From positions 1 through 57,284 of the forward strand of contig NZ_JABBDR010000207.1 in assembly GCF_018854495.1 (NCBI RefSeq): 57,284 nt of DNA, written 5' to 3'. Positions 7,271 to 17,258 of this stretch are shown here, piece by piece (the first letter of the stretch is position 1; each line of letters opens with the position of its first letter). The notes beneath the pieces are model-generated. The model saw only the letters and a program-made list of their open reading frames with translations. It ran no database searches and was not told where the DNA came from. Source of the DNA: Acidithiobacillus ferruginosus. GTDB taxonomy: Bacteria > Pseudomonadota > Gammaproteobacteria > Acidithiobacillales > Acidithiobacillaceae. The position numbers were made by a program, and so were the translations under genes.

Positions 7271-10200
7271 ATGCCAGCCCCCATCGGTGTCCGAGAACGA
7301 CACACCCAAGACCGGATCATTCATCTCTTCCAGCACACCCTCGGCTACCAATACCTCGGCAACTGGAAAGACCGGCCCGACAACCGGCCCATTGAAGAAA
7401 CCCTCCTGACCCACTTCCTGCAAAAACAAGGCTATACCACCGCCCTCATTTCCCGCGCCCTCCACGAACTGCAAACCATAGCCGGAGACAGCACCCAGCC
7501 CCTCTACAACGTCAACCGGGCCGTCTATGGCCTACTCCGTTACGGCGTCAAGGTCAAAGCCGATACCGGAGAGCAAACCCAGACGGTCTGGCTCATCGAC
7601 TGGAAGCACCCCGAAAACAATCATTTTGCCCTGGCCGAAGAAGTGACCGTCAAAGGCACCCACGATAAGCGTCCGGATCTGGTCCTTTACGTGAATGGTA
7701 TTGCCCTCGGCATCATTGAACTCAAACGCTCTACGATCTCCATAACGGAAGGCATTCGGCAGCACCTGGACAACCAGAAGGTGGAGTTCATAGAACGCTT
7801 CTTTGCCCCGCTGCAGTTGCTTCTGGCCGGTAACGACACGGAAGGCGTCCGTTACGGCACCATCGGCACCCCTGAAAAATATTACCTCAGATGGAAAGAA
7901 CCCAGCCCCATAGAAAACCTCCTGGACCGGCACCTGACCCAGCTCTGCAGCAAGGCCCGCTTCCTGGAGCTCGTTCACGACTTCATCGTCTTTGATGCCG
8001 GGGTCAAAAAGACTCCCCGCCACAATCAGTATTTCGGGGTGAAGGCCTCCCAGGAACATATTCGTCGACACATGGGCGGTATTGTTTGGCACACCCAGGG
8101 CAGCGGCAAAAGCCTCACCATGGTCTGGCTGGCCAAGTGGATTCGGGAAAACATGCTCGATGCCCGAGTGCTCATCATCACCGACCGCACCGAGCTGGAT
8201 GAACAGATTGAAAAGGTTTTCCTGGGGGTGGACGAAAACATCTACCGCAGCAAAAGCGGGGCGGATCTGATTGAGCAGTTGAACAGTGCCGAGAACTGGC
8301 TTATTTGCTCCCTCATTCACAAGTTCGTTTCCAGGGACGCCACGGACGTAGAAGGCTTCATTGCCGAACTCAAAAAGGCCCTGCCTGCGGACTTCAGCCC
8401 CAAGGGTAATCTCATCGTCTTTGTGGACGAGTGTCACCGTACCCAGTCCGGGGAACTGAACAAGGCCATGAAGGCCATTCTCCCCAACGCCATTTTCATT
8501 GGCTTCACTGGCACACCCCTCCTCAAAACCGACAAGAAAAAGAGCATTGAAGTCTTCGGGGACTACATCCACGTCTATAAATTTGACGAAGCCGTCAAAG
8601 ACAAAGTGGTGTTGGACCTGCGTTATGAGGCACGAGACATTGACCAGGCCCTTACCAGCCCGGAACGCATTGACCAGTGGTTTGCCTCCAAGACCAAGGG
8701 GTTGACGGACATCGCCCTCCTGCAACTGAAAAAGAAGTGGGGGACCCTGCAAAAGATCTACTCCAGCAAGTCCCGCCTGGAAAAGATTGTGGCAGATATC
8801 CTCATGGATATGTACAACAAGCCCCGGCTCATGGACGGACGCGGCAATGCCATGCTGGTCTCGGGCAGCATTTATCAGGCCTGCAAGTTCTACGAGCTGT
8901 TCGCCCAGACCGAACTGAACGGCAAATGTGCCATCGTCACCTCCTACAAACCCAGCACCGCTGATATCAAGGGCGAAGAGACGGGGGAAGGCTTTACTGA
9001 ACGACTCCGGCAATACGACATCTACCGCAAAATGCTCTCGGACTGGTTCCGGGTGCCCCCGGAAGAGGCCATGGGACGGGTGGAAGAATTCGAGCTGGCC
9101 GTCAAAAAGCAGTTCATTGAGTCTCCGGGCCAGATGAAGCTGCTTATTGTCGTGGACAAGCTCCTGACCGGCTTTGATGCACCACCGGCCACCTACCTCT
9201 ACATCGACAAGGCCATGCGGGATCACGGACTGTTTCAAGCCATCTGCCGGGTGAATCGTCTCGATGGAGAGGACAAGGAATACGGCTACATCATCGACTA
9301 CAAGGATCTGTTCCATAGCCTGGAAACGGCGATGACCGATTACACCCAAGGGGCGCTGGATGGTTATGACCGCGAGGACGTGCAGGGACTCTTGGGCGAC
9401 CGACTGAGCAAAGCCCGTGAGGACCTGGAAGAGCGACGGGAGGCCGTCAAGGCCCTGTGTGAGCCGGTGGCACCACCGCAGGGATCCCTGGAGCACCTGC
9501 ACTACTTTTGTGGGGACGGCGCCGCAGCTGAGGACAAGGAGACCTTACAAGCCAAGTCTCCCCTCAGGATGGCCCTCTATAAGGCCACATCCGCCCTGAT
9601 CCGTGCCTACACCGCTATCGCCAACGAATTGGAGGAAGCGGGATACACCCCAGAACAACAGAACCAAATCAAAGCGGAGGTCCGGCACTTTGAGAGCATC
9701 CGGAATGAGGTCCGGCTTGCCAGTGGGGACTATATTGACCTGAAGGTCTATGAACCGGCCATGCGGCACCTGATTGATACCTACATCCGTGCCGAAGAGA
9801 GTCGGAAGATTTCTGAGTTTGATGATTATGACCTGGTGGATTTATTAGCCAGCCGGGGCTATCCAGCAGTGAAAGACTCCCTCCCTGAGGGGTTAGCCCA
9901 GCAGGAAGAGTCCATGGCCGAGACCATCGAGAACAATATCCGCAAACTCATCACCGATGAGTCTCCCGTCAATCCCAAGTATTATGAAAAGATGTCCGAA
10001 CTGCTGGAGATGCTGATTCAAAATCGCCGGGAACAGGTACTCACTTACCAGCAGTATCTTGAGGAAATTACCCAACTGGCCAGTCAGGTTAAAGACCCGC
10101 AGCGGGGAGAGACGTACCCTAAATCCCTTATAACCACCGCACAGCGGGCGCTTTACGACAATCTGGACCAAAACGAAGAAAAGGCCGTCGCCTTGGATGG

Positions 10201-10348
10201 TGCCATTCGGGCCGTCAAAAAAGATGACTGGCGGGGCAATAAATTCAAAGAGCGGGAAGTCAAACGCGAAATCAAACGTTACCTGGAGGACCCAGAGGAC
10301 GTGGAGCGGGTGTTTACCCTGGTGAAGGAACAACGCGGTGATTACTGA
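7271..10348 (+). CDS. hsdR: Type I restriction-modification system, endonuclease/translocase subunit HsdR
   Basis: This restriction subunit has 1025 residues. The N-terminal nuclease shows a PD-(D/E)xK pattern at about residues 135-153 (RPDLVLYVNG then IIELKRS). An SF2 motor follows, with HTQGSGKSLTM near residue 273, VDECHRTQSG near residue 384 and GFTGTPLL shortly after. The C-terminal region carries helical sequence likely to contact the methylase. It would translocate DNA and cut unmethylated DNA at a distance from the HsdS site. It is separated from hsdS by the two toxin-antitoxin pairs and overlaps the following hydrolase gene by 11 bases. Confidence 0.96.
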   Translation: MPAPIGVRERHTQDRIIHLFQHTLGYQYLGNWKDRPDNRPIEETLLTHFLQKQGYTTALISRALHELQTIAGDSTQPLYNVNRAVYGLLRYGVKVKADTGEQTQTVWLIDWKHPENNHFALAEEVTVKGTHDKRPDLVLYVNGIALGIIELKRSTISITEGIRQHLDNQKVEFIERFFAPLQLLLAGNDTEGVRYGTIGTPEKYYLRWKEPSPIENLLDRHLTQLCSKARFLELVHDFIVFDAGVKKTPRHNQYFGVKASQEHIRRHMGGIVWHTQGSGKSLTMVWLAKWIRENMLDARVLIITDRTELDEQIEKVFLGVDENIYRSKSGADLIEQLNSAENWLICSLIHKFVSRDATDVEGFIAELKKALPADFSPKGNLIVFVDECHRTQSGELNKAMKAILPNAIFIGFTGTPLLKTDKKKSIEVFGDYIHVYKFDEAVKDKVVLDLRYEARDIDQALTSPERIDQWFASKTKGLTDIALLQLKKKWGTLQKIYSSKSRLEKIVADILMDMYNKPRLMDGRGNAMLVSGSIYQACKFYELFAQTELNGKCAIVTSYKPSTADIKGEETGEGFTERLRQYDIYRKMLSDWFRVPPEEAMGRVEEFELAVKKQFIESPGQMKLLIVVDKLLTGFDAPPATYLYIDKAMRDHGLFQAICRVNRLDGEDKEYGYIIDYKDLFHSLETAMTDYTQGALDGYDREDVQGLLGDRLSKAREDLEERREAVKALCEPVAPPQGSLEHLHYFCGDGAAAEDKETLQAKSPLRMALYKATSALIRAYTAIANELEEAGYTPEQQNQIKAEVRHFESIRNEVRLASGDYIDLKVYEPAMRHLIDTYIRAEESRKISEFDDYDLVDLLASRGYPAVKDSLPEGLAQQEESMAETIENNIRKLITDESPVNPKYYEKMSELLEMLIQNRREQVLTYQQYLEEITQLASQVKDPQRGETYPKSLITTAQRALYDNLDQNEEKAVALDGAIRAVKKDDWRGNKFKEREVKREIKRYLEDPEDVERVFTLVKEQRGDY

Positions 10349-11081
10349 AACCTACACCCTGCAGTTAGGTGACCTGTCCGTGCAGGTGATCAAGAAGCCT
10401 ATTAAGAATATGCACTTGGGCGTTTATCCGCCATCGGGCTGGGTACGTGTGGCGGCCCCATTAAGGCTCAGTGAAGAGGCTATTCGTGCAGCGGTACTCA
10501 GTCGTCTGACTTGGATTAGAAAGCAGCAGCGGAAGTTTATGGGGCAGGAAAGAATCTCTCCCCGTGAGTATGTATCCGGGGAGAGCCACTATTACCTGGG
10601 CAGACGCTACCGGTTACGCGTGCACTCCACGACCCAGGCGGGCCGCGTTGAACTCACCCACGCCCATTTTATTGACCTGCATTGTCGGCAAGGCGCCAGC
10701 AAAGACCATAAGGAAAGGCTGGTTCTGGCCTGGCACCGGCAGAGCCTACAAGAACGCATCCCCGGCCTCGTTGCCCACTACGAGCCTATATTGGGGGTGA
10801 AAGTCGCAGAATGGGGCATCAAATGTATGAAAACCCGCTGGGGGACCTGTAATATCCGGGCGAAAAGAATCTGGCTGAATCTGGATCTGGCACAACACCC
10901 GGAACCTTGCCTGGAATACGTGGTAGTGCATGAGATGGCGCACCTGCTGGAACGGTTACATAATGACCGCTTCAAAAGCATTCTGGACCGGGCAATGCCG
11001 CATTGGCGGCACGTAAAAGACCAGTTGAAAGAGGGGGTACCGCTGATATTGCCTGAAAGCGAGGACGAACGTGAGCAGTGA
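10338..11081 (+). CDS. YgjP-like zinc metallohydrolase (DUF45/WLM-type)
   Basis: This protein has 247 residues and starts at GTG 10338. The zinc site is HEMAH near residue 196, in the context YVVVHEMAHLLERLHNDRF, as in YgjP/SprT-like predicted metallopeptidases. It also has the family sequence KTRWGTCNIRAKRIWLNL. Such genes often follow hsdR in type I systems. Its role there is not established; processing or turnover of a complex subunit is one idea. It overlaps both hsdR and the next small gene by 11 bases, so it belongs to the same operon. Confidence 0.85.
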   Translation: MITETYTLQLGDLSVQVIKKPIKNMHLGVYPPSGWVRVAAPLRLSEEAIRAAVLSRLTWIRKQQRKFMGQERISPREYVSGESHYYLGRRYRLRVHSTTQAGRVELTHAHFIDLHCRQGASKDHKERLVLAWHRQSLQERIPGLVAHYEPILGVKVAEWGIKCMKTRWGTCNIRAKRIWLNLDLAQHPEPCLEYVVVHEMAHLLERLHNDRFKSILDRAMPHWRHVKDQLKEGVPLILPESEDEREQ

Positions 11082-11286
11082 GATAGCTCCATTGACCAGT
11101 GAGGTCAAAGCAAAGAAGGATGCTATTATTGAAATCTTCAACAATGGGCTTCCCAAAAAGTGTGCTTATATTCCCCGATACAGCGATCGTTATTTGTATT
11201 TGGCCCGTACTGACTACGGAAGTGCTCTTTCGCCGATCTGCCGTCTGGAAATGCGCTTCGCCAAGCCCGTGTCACTCAGAACCTGA
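11071..11286 (+). pseudogene. Truncated small protein, N-terminal fragment of an uncharacterised family
   Basis: This reading frame of 71 codons starts at GTG 11071 and overlaps the previous gene by 11 bases. The first 60 residues look like a real conserved protein (IIEIFNNGLPKKCAYIPRY, YLYLARTDYGSALSPICRLE), reminiscent of small proteins found beside restriction genes. After CRLE the sequence loses this character and soon stops. A different frame at about 11314-11386 (VIKKLGLTEATHILDRID) looks like the end of another protein. The downstream part is therefore probably deleted or rearranged at the island edge. Function unknown. Confidence 0.5.
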
Positions 11287-11450
11287 TAGCCGAATTGCTC
11301 GTCAACCGCAATTAGTAGGGACTATTATCGTTATCAAGAAATTGGGATTGACTGAGGCTACGCATATTCTGGATAGAATCGACTAGGCACACAGATGAGT
11401 CCGCCTGGGAACGCCCATAACGTCTCCACCTCCAGATGAGCGCCCCCCAT

Positions 11451-11476
11451 AAAAAAACGCCGCAAGAGAGCGGCGT
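11451..11476 (-). terminator. Rho-independent terminator of the cold-shock gene
   Basis: A perfect 7-bp stem (ACGCCGC at 11457-11463, GCGGCGT at 11470-11476) with a six-base loop is followed, on the minus strand, by a run of seven T residues (A at 11451-11457 on the plus strand). It lies 28 bases past the cspA stop. Confidence 0.85.
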
Positions 11477-11503
11477 CCTGTGGCGACCATCCGGTAAAGG
11501 ATC

Positions 11504-11707
11504 TTACGCCTCGCGTACGTCCTCAGCCTGCATGCCTTTCGGGCCGCGAACGCTGTTAAACGTTACGCGCGCGCCTTCCGCCAAGGTCTTAAAGCCGCTG
11601 CCTTGAATGGCAGAATGATGTACAAATACATCTTCCTTGCCATCTTCCGGCGTGATAAAGCCAAATCCCTTGCTGTCGTTGAACCACTTTACTGTACCAG
11701 TTGCCAT
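11504..11707 (-). CDS. cspA: Cold-shock protein, CspA family
   Basis: This single cold-shock domain has 67 residues. RNA-binding motifs RNP1 (KGFGFI) and RNP2 (VFVHHSAI) are intact, and the N-terminus [18 protein letters not shown] is typical. It acts as a cytoplasmic single-strand nucleic-acid chaperone. It is transcribed alone: a terminator lies directly downstream and a leader with a hairpin (11735-11753) lies upstream. Whether it is cold-induced or constitutive cannot be read from the sequence. Confidence 0.95.
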   Translation of the reverse strand: MATGTVKWFNDSKGFGFITPEDGKEDVFVHHSAIQGSGFKTLAEGARVTFNSVRGPKGMQAEDVREA

Positions 11708-11734
11708 GTTTAGAAACTTCCCATTTACGTTAAA

Positions 11735-11753
11735 TTCGGACCACTTGTCCGAA
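11735..11753 (-). promoter_or_regulatory. Perfect hairpin in the cspA leader
   Basis: TTCGGAC and GTCCGAA pair perfectly over 7 bp around a five-base loop, 28 bases before the cspA start. In the mRNA it would form just ahead of the ribosome-binding region. It could be an RNA structure that tunes translation with temperature, or a DNA operator; nothing here decides between them. Confidence 0.5.
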
Positions 11754-11978
11754 AATCACCATACGGACTTTTAGGGAGGTACGCAAGAACTATTTTTTCG
11801 TCGTTCCAACGGGTGCTCTCGGACTGGCTTGCCACCCGGGTGACCCAGGAGGCGGGATACACTATTCGTGGCTGGTTATTTATAAGGATTTTCCCTACGA
11901 TGTATCCATTGCGAGATGGAGGGGGCGGGGGATGGCCAGCAAGTCGATCAGCAAAACACCGCCTAACGGAGGGCGTTC

Positions 11979-12626
11979 ATGGGCGGCCTGAAGCAGTCGG
12001 GCAGGGCCCTGCTTTGCGGACTGCTGCTGGTGTCCTTTGCTGGCGGGGCATACGGGGATGGGGCCGGGTCCGGCTGGCAGTCACTGAAAAACTGGGGGCA
12101 TGATCAGTGGGCATCTGCCACAGCCGCGCGGCCGCCCACGCCGGTAACGGTTCCGGCACAGGGGACGATCGAGGTGGCGTTCTCGCCGCCGGGCGGGGCG
12201 ACGGCGGCCATTGTGCAGGCCGTCGGCGAGGCAAGGCAGCGGGTCTGGGTGCAGGCCTATAGCTTCACCAGCGCGCCGATTGCCAGGGCCGTGCTCAGTG
12301 CCGCCAAAAGAGGTGTCGAGGTGAAGGTGGTGCTGGACAGGAGCCAGCGTACCCAGAAATATTCGGTGGCCGATTTTTTTGCCAATCAGGGGGTGCCCGT
12401 GTACATCGACGACCAGCACGCCATCGCTCACAACAAGGTGATGGTGATCGATTCGGGGACGCTGATCACCGGCAGCTTCAATTTCAGCAGGGCGGCGGAG
12501 CAGGCCAATGCCGAAAATCTCCTGATATTCCGGGGGAATCCGGCGTTACAGCAACTCTACGCGGACAATTTCCGCTTTCATCTCAGCCACTCGACGCCCT
12601 ATACGGCGCGGCACGGCCTGGATTGA
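11979..12626 (+). CDS. Exported phospholipase D-like nuclease (Nuc family)
   Basis: This protein of 215 residues has an N-terminal signal peptide (hydrophobic stretch LLCGLLLVSFAGGAYG). It carries one HKD active site, HNKVMVIDSG near residue 150 (H-x-K-x4-D), followed by TGSFNFSRAAEQANAEN. Single-HKD proteins of this size dimerise to form one active site and are typically periplasmic or secreted nucleases such as Nuc. GGAGG lies eight bases before the ATG. It is a single gene converging on moeA, with eight bases between the stops. Phosphodiesterase activity on lipids instead of DNA cannot be excluded. Confidence 0.88.
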   Translation: MGGLKQSGRALLCGLLLVSFAGGAYGDGAGSGWQSLKNWGHDQWASATAARPPTPVTVPAQGTIEVAFSPPGGATAAIVQAVGEARQRVWVQAYSFTSAPIARAVLSAAKRGVEVKVVLDRSQRTQKYSVADFFANQGVPVYIDDQHAIAHNKVMVIDSGTLITGSFNFSRAAEQANAENLLIFRGNPALQQLYADNFRFHLSHSTPYTARHGLD

Positions 12627-12634
12627 GCGCGGAT

Positions 12635-13876
12635 TCAGACGAGCCCCTCCAGCATCTGCACGTCCACCAGACTGCCAGCCTTGGCGTGCTCGGCTTCGGC
12701 CGCAAGAATGATCAGACAGTCGGCATGGGCCATTCCACTCATGATATGGGAAGCCTGCTGACCAATTCCCGCCACCTGTAGTCCGGCGGGGGTTTGCAGC
12801 AGGCGACCACGCTGGAAATCGGTGCGTCCGGGCTTTTTCCGGAGATCCTCTGCCAAAGGAAGCTGTAGCAGTGGAGGGATCCAGGGGGCCGCTTTGCCCA
12901 TGCGCTTGAGGATGCTCGGGCGTGCAAACTGGTAAAAAGTCACCATGGCGGAGACGGGGTTGCCGGGCAGACCGAAGAAGGTGGCGTTGCCGAGTTGCCC
13001 GAAAGCCAGCGGACGCCCGGGTTTCATGTTTATTTTCCAGAAGTTGATGGTGCCGAGACGGCCGAGGAGCGCGGCGATGTAGTCGGCGTCGCCGACGGAG
13101 ACGCCGCCGGTGGTGATCACCACGTCGGCCATGTCCGCGGCGCTGTGCAGGGCCGCTTCGATGGACTCAGGATCGTCGGCGATGCGGCCGAGATCGAGGA
13201 TCTCACAGTCGAGACGTTCCAGCATGCCGTGCAGGGCGTAACGGTTACTGTCGTAGATTTGCCCAGGAGCCAGCGCCCCGCCCAGCGGGCGCAACTCGTC
13301 GCCAGTAGAGATAAATGCGACCCGCAGACGGCGATATACGGCCAATTCGGCAATGCCCAGATTAGCGAGCAGCCCGATTTGGGCGGGACGCAGCCAGGTT
13401 CCGGCTTCCAGGGCCAGGGCCCCGGCCTGCAGGTCCTCACCGGGCTGGCGGATATTCGCGCCCGCCTTGCTGACCGTCTGTGGGATGATCTTCTGGTCAG
13501 CATGGACTTCTGCCTCCTCCTGAACGAGGACGGCATCCGCGCCCTCGGGAACTACGGCACCGGTCATGATGCGTACGCACTCGTCGGCACCGACATGCCC
13601 CTTGAAGGGATGTCCGGCAAAAGACCGGCCGATGACGCGTCGCACGGCATCGCCGTCCATGCTGCGCAGGGCGTAGCCATCCATGGCCGAATTGGACCAG
13701 GCGGGCACGTTGGCCGGGGCATGCAGGTCGGTGGCCAGTACCCGTCCCAGCGCTTGGCCGAGATGGACATTTTCGGTACCTCGTACCGGCAGGCTGGCCG
13801 CGAGGATGGCATCCCGTGCATCGGCGACACTTTTAGCCAGGGAATCATGTTCGTTACCACCACAACAGTGAGCCAT
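12635..13876 (-). CDS. moeA: Molybdopterin molybdenumtransferase MoeA
   Basis: This MoeA protein has 413 residues; it inserts molybdenum into adenylylated molybdopterin. Conserved segments include NSAMDGYALR near residue 60, GAVVPEGADAV, STGDEL, TTGGVSVGDADY and GLPGNPVSAM. The start is set at ATG 13876 (MAHCCGGNEHD), with AGGAAG seven bases upstream; the ATG at 13900 lies inside mobB. The Cys/His-bearing N-terminus (MAHCCGGNEH) is a short extra tail. It is the last gene of a mobA-mobB-moeA operon. Confidence 0.93.
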   Translation of the reverse strand: MAHCCGGNEHDSLAKSVADARDAILAASLPVRGTENVHLGQALGRVLATDLHAPANVPAWSNSAMDGYALRSMDGDAVRRVIGRSFAGHPFKGHVGADECVRIMTGAVVPEGADAVLVQEEAEVHADQKIIPQTVSKAGANIRQPGEDLQAGALALEAGTWLRPAQIGLLANLGIAELAVYRRLRVAFISTGDELRPLGGALAPGQIYDSNRYALHGMLERLDCEILDLGRIADDPESIEAALHSAADMADVVITTGGVSVGDADYIAALLGRLGTINFWKINMKPGRPLAFGQLGNATFFGLPGNPVSAMVTFYQFARPSILKRMGKAAPWIPPLLQLPLAEDLRKKPGRTDFQRGRLLQTPAGLQVAGIGQQASHIMSGMAHADCLIILAAEAEHAKAGSLVDVQMLEGLV

Positions 13877-13878
13877 GT

Positions 13879-14373
13879 TTAATCTTCCTTTTCTATCCAT
13901 TGCAGGATGAATTGCGCGATGGCGGACGGCGTATTCAGGTCCAGTTGAACGCCCGGGATAGGCAGAACACCATCCGTCGCCACGGCCATGATGCGGGGGT
14001 CATCCGCTGCAAGCAGGGGGTGACCGAGGGCGGGTCGGTGTACTTCGATTTTCGCCACCGCCAGCGCCTTGTTCCCCTCTAGCAGGAGCAGGTCCGGCGG
14101 CGGTCGCAGGCTGGCAAGGATGGTCTCCAGACTGACTTCCGTCGGCGCAGGCCTGGTCATAAACCAGCGTTTCGGACCCTGCAGTAGTACCGCATCCGCC
14201 CCTGCCTCCCGCAGACGGTAACTGTCCTTTCCCGGTGCGTCCCAGTCCACGTCATGGTGGGTCGACTTGACCACGGCGACCTTCAGTCCATATCCGCGTA
14301 GCAGGGGAATCAGGGCGCAGAGCAGGGTGGTCTTGCCACTACCGCTGTATCCTACTACACCCAGCGCTTTCAT
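13879..14373 (-). CDS. mobB: Molybdopterin-guanine dinucleotide biosynthesis adaptor MobB
   Basis: This small GTP-binding protein has 164 residues. The P-loop GYSGSGKTTLL is at about residue 8, followed by VAVVKSTHHDVDWDAPGKDS, the usual MobB signature. It helps MobA attach GMP to molybdopterin for enzymes of the DMSO-reductase family. Its ATG overlaps the mobA stop by four bases and it ends two bases before moeA. Confidence 0.92.
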   Translation of the reverse strand: MKALGVVGYSGSGKTTLLCALIPLLRGYGLKVAVVKSTHHDVDWDAPGKDSYRLREAGADAVLLQGPKRWFMTRPAPTEVSLETILASLRPPPDLLLLEGNKALAVAKIEVHRPALGHPLLAADDPRIMAVATDGVLPIPGVQLDLNTPSAIAQFILQWIEKED

Positions 14374-14984
14374 GTCATATCCTCCGGACGGTTATAGTTG
14401 CGCAGCAGGTCGGCGGGCAGAGTGAGACCGGCAAAAGAGAGGTCCCGGAACCAGCCTTGCGCCCGTCGCTCACCGCCGTCCAGATAACGCTGCAGGTCGG
14501 CCAGCAGATCACGGCGACACAGGCAGATGACAGCATGCCAATGGTCGGCGCTGCGCACCACCACCAGGTCATGCCCGCCTTTGGCCTGCCACATACGGCG
14601 CACGATATCCTGGGGTAAACAGGGACTATCCACCGGGATGCTGGCTACCCAGGCTTGCGTCGCGGCATGCATGCCAGCGGCCAGGCCCATGAGCGGACCC
14701 TGAAAGTCTGCCGTCGGATCAGAGATGACGCGATGTCCCCATTGTGCATAACGGTCCATATTGCGGTTGGCGCTGATGACGATGTCGGTGCAATCGTCGT
14801 GCAGGATGGCGATGGCCCGCTCGATCAGGGGTTTCCCCTGCCAGTCCAGCCAGCCTTTGTCCACACCGCCCATGCGGCGGCCGGCACCTCCGGCGAGGAT
14901 GATGCCGGTGACCGGTAAGGGATGCACCGCGTCCTGCGCATCGGGCGGGTTTGCGGGGGCTGCGGTACGGATGAACGGGTCCAC
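14370..14984 (-). CDS. mobA: Molybdenum cofactor guanylyltransferase MobA
   Basis: This nucleotidyltransferase has 204 residues and starts at GTG 14984. Its GTP-binding motif is [19 protein letters not shown] near residue 31. [11 protein letters not shown] near residue 112 gives the metal-binding Asp. It converts Mo-molybdopterin to the guanine dinucleotide form. The first ~25 residues are a non-conserved Pro/Ala-rich extension, so a shorter start is possible. It leads the mobA-mobB-moeA operon and is divergent from leuB. Confidence 0.92.
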   Translation of the reverse strand: MDPFIRTAAPANPPDAQDAVHPLPVTGIILAGGAGRRMGGVDKGWLDWQGKPLIERAIAILHDDCTDIVISANRNMDRYAQWGHRVISDPTADFQGPLMGLAAGMHAATQAWVASIPVDSPCLPQDIVRRMWQAKGGHDLVVVRSADHWHAVICLCRRDLLADLQRYLDGGERRAQGWFRDLSFAGLTLPADLLRNYNRPEDMT

Positions 14985-15085
14985 GGGTGTCGTGCCTTGC
15001 TGGCAATGCCTATGCTATCCTTCCACAATTCTTTGGGGCGGAAAACCCTTTTATGATTGGCATCGTGATGAAACAAGGATCTGGT

Positions 15086-16162
15086 ATGAAAAAAATAGCC
15101 ATATTTGCGGGTGACGGCATTGGTCCGGAAATCGTGGCGGCCGCCCGGCAAGTGCTGGATGCCGTGGATCAGGCCGCGCGACTCGGCCTGCACTGCAGCG
15201 AGGGCCTGGTGGGCGGCGCGGCGCTGGATGCCAGCGATGATCCCTTGCCGGCCACCTCCTTGCAGTTGGCCCTGGAGGCGGATGCGGTCATTCTGGGGGC
15301 GGTGGGCGGCCCCCGCTGGGACGCGTATCCGCCCGCCAAACGCCCGGAACAGGGGTTGCTGCGCCTGCGCAAGGGGCTGGATCTTTATGCGAACCTGCGT
15401 CCAGCGCAGATTTTCCCGCAGTTGCTGGATGCCTCTCCGCTACGCCCGGAACTGGTACGGGATGTCGATATCCTGGTGGTGCGCGAACTGACCGGGGATA
15501 TCTACTTCGGTCAGCCGCGTGGTCTGGAAGTGGTCGACGGCAAGCGCCGCGGCTTTAACACCATGGTCTATGACGAGGATGAAATCCGCCGTATCGCCCA
15601 TGTGGCCTTCCGCGCTGCCCAGGGGCGTCGCCGGCAACTGTGCTCGGTGGACAAGGCCAACGTCCTGGAGACCACGCGTCTGTGGCGCGAGGTGGTCACC
15701 GAGGTGGCGCGGGACTATCCCGATGTGCAGCTTAGCCACATGTATGTGGATAATGCCGCCATGCAACTGATCCGCGCCCCGGCACAGTTCGACGTGCTGC
15801 TGACCGGCAATATGTTTGGCGACATTCTTTCCGACGAGGCCAGTCAGTTGACCGGCTCCATCGGTATGCTGCCCTCGGCCTCACTGGGCGAGGGGCGGGC
15901 GATGTATGAACCCATCCACGGCTCGGCGCCGGACATAGCCGGGCAGGACAAAGCGAATCCCCTGGCTACGATTCTGTCCGTGGCGATGATGCTGCGGTAT
16001 TCTCTCGGTGCCGAGCCCTGGGCGCAGCGGGTGGAGGCGGCGGTGCAGCGGGTGCTGGATCAAGGCCTGCGTACCGCCGATATCGCGGCGCCAGGAGCGC
16101 CGGTGATCGGCACTAAAGCCATGGGTGCCGCGGTGGTCGATGCCCTGAACTTCAAGGATTGA
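15086..16162 (+). CDS. leuB: 3-isopropylmalate dehydrogenase LeuB
   Basis: This leucine-pathway enzyme has 358 residues. The N-terminus [16 protein letters not shown], the substrate loop [16 protein letters not shown], the REL(T)GDIYFG segment, and the Mg site in [16 protein letters not shown] with [14 protein letters not shown] are all present. It oxidatively decarboxylates 3-isopropylmalate with NAD. The start at 15086 has AAGGA seven bases upstream; an in-frame extension to 14987 is not conserved. asd follows after seven bases. Confidence 0.97.
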   Translation: MKKIAIFAGDGIGPEIVAAARQVLDAVDQAARLGLHCSEGLVGGAALDASDDPLPATSLQLALEADAVILGAVGGPRWDAYPPAKRPEQGLLRLRKGLDLYANLRPAQIFPQLLDASPLRPELVRDVDILVVRELTGDIYFGQPRGLEVVDGKRRGFNTMVYDEDEIRRIAHVAFRAAQGRRRQLCSVDKANVLETTRLWREVVTEVARDYPDVQLSHMYVDNAAMQLIRAPAQFDVLLTGNMFGDILSDEASQLTGSIGMLPSASLGEGRAMYEPIHGSAPDIAGQDKANPLATILSVAMMLRYSLGAEPWAQRVEAAVQRVLDQGLRTADIAAPGAPVIGTKAMGAAVVDALNFKD

Positions 16163-16169
16163 TACACAG

Positions 16170-17195
<1,026 letters not shown>

Positions 17196-17258
17196 AAACG
17201 TCATCGGCGACAGACCTCGCCGTAGTGCGCTGGCGTTACCCAAATGAGGAAGATATCG

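Noticed and set aside
7532..9502. 656-codon minus-strand open frame
   Set aside because: It is the shadow of hsdR; composition is frame-driven and no domain is recognisable, while hsdR has all its motifs.
11813..12103. 96-codon plus-strand frame before the nuclease gene
   Set aside because: Overlaps the well-supported signal-peptide gene at 11979 and has shadow-like composition.
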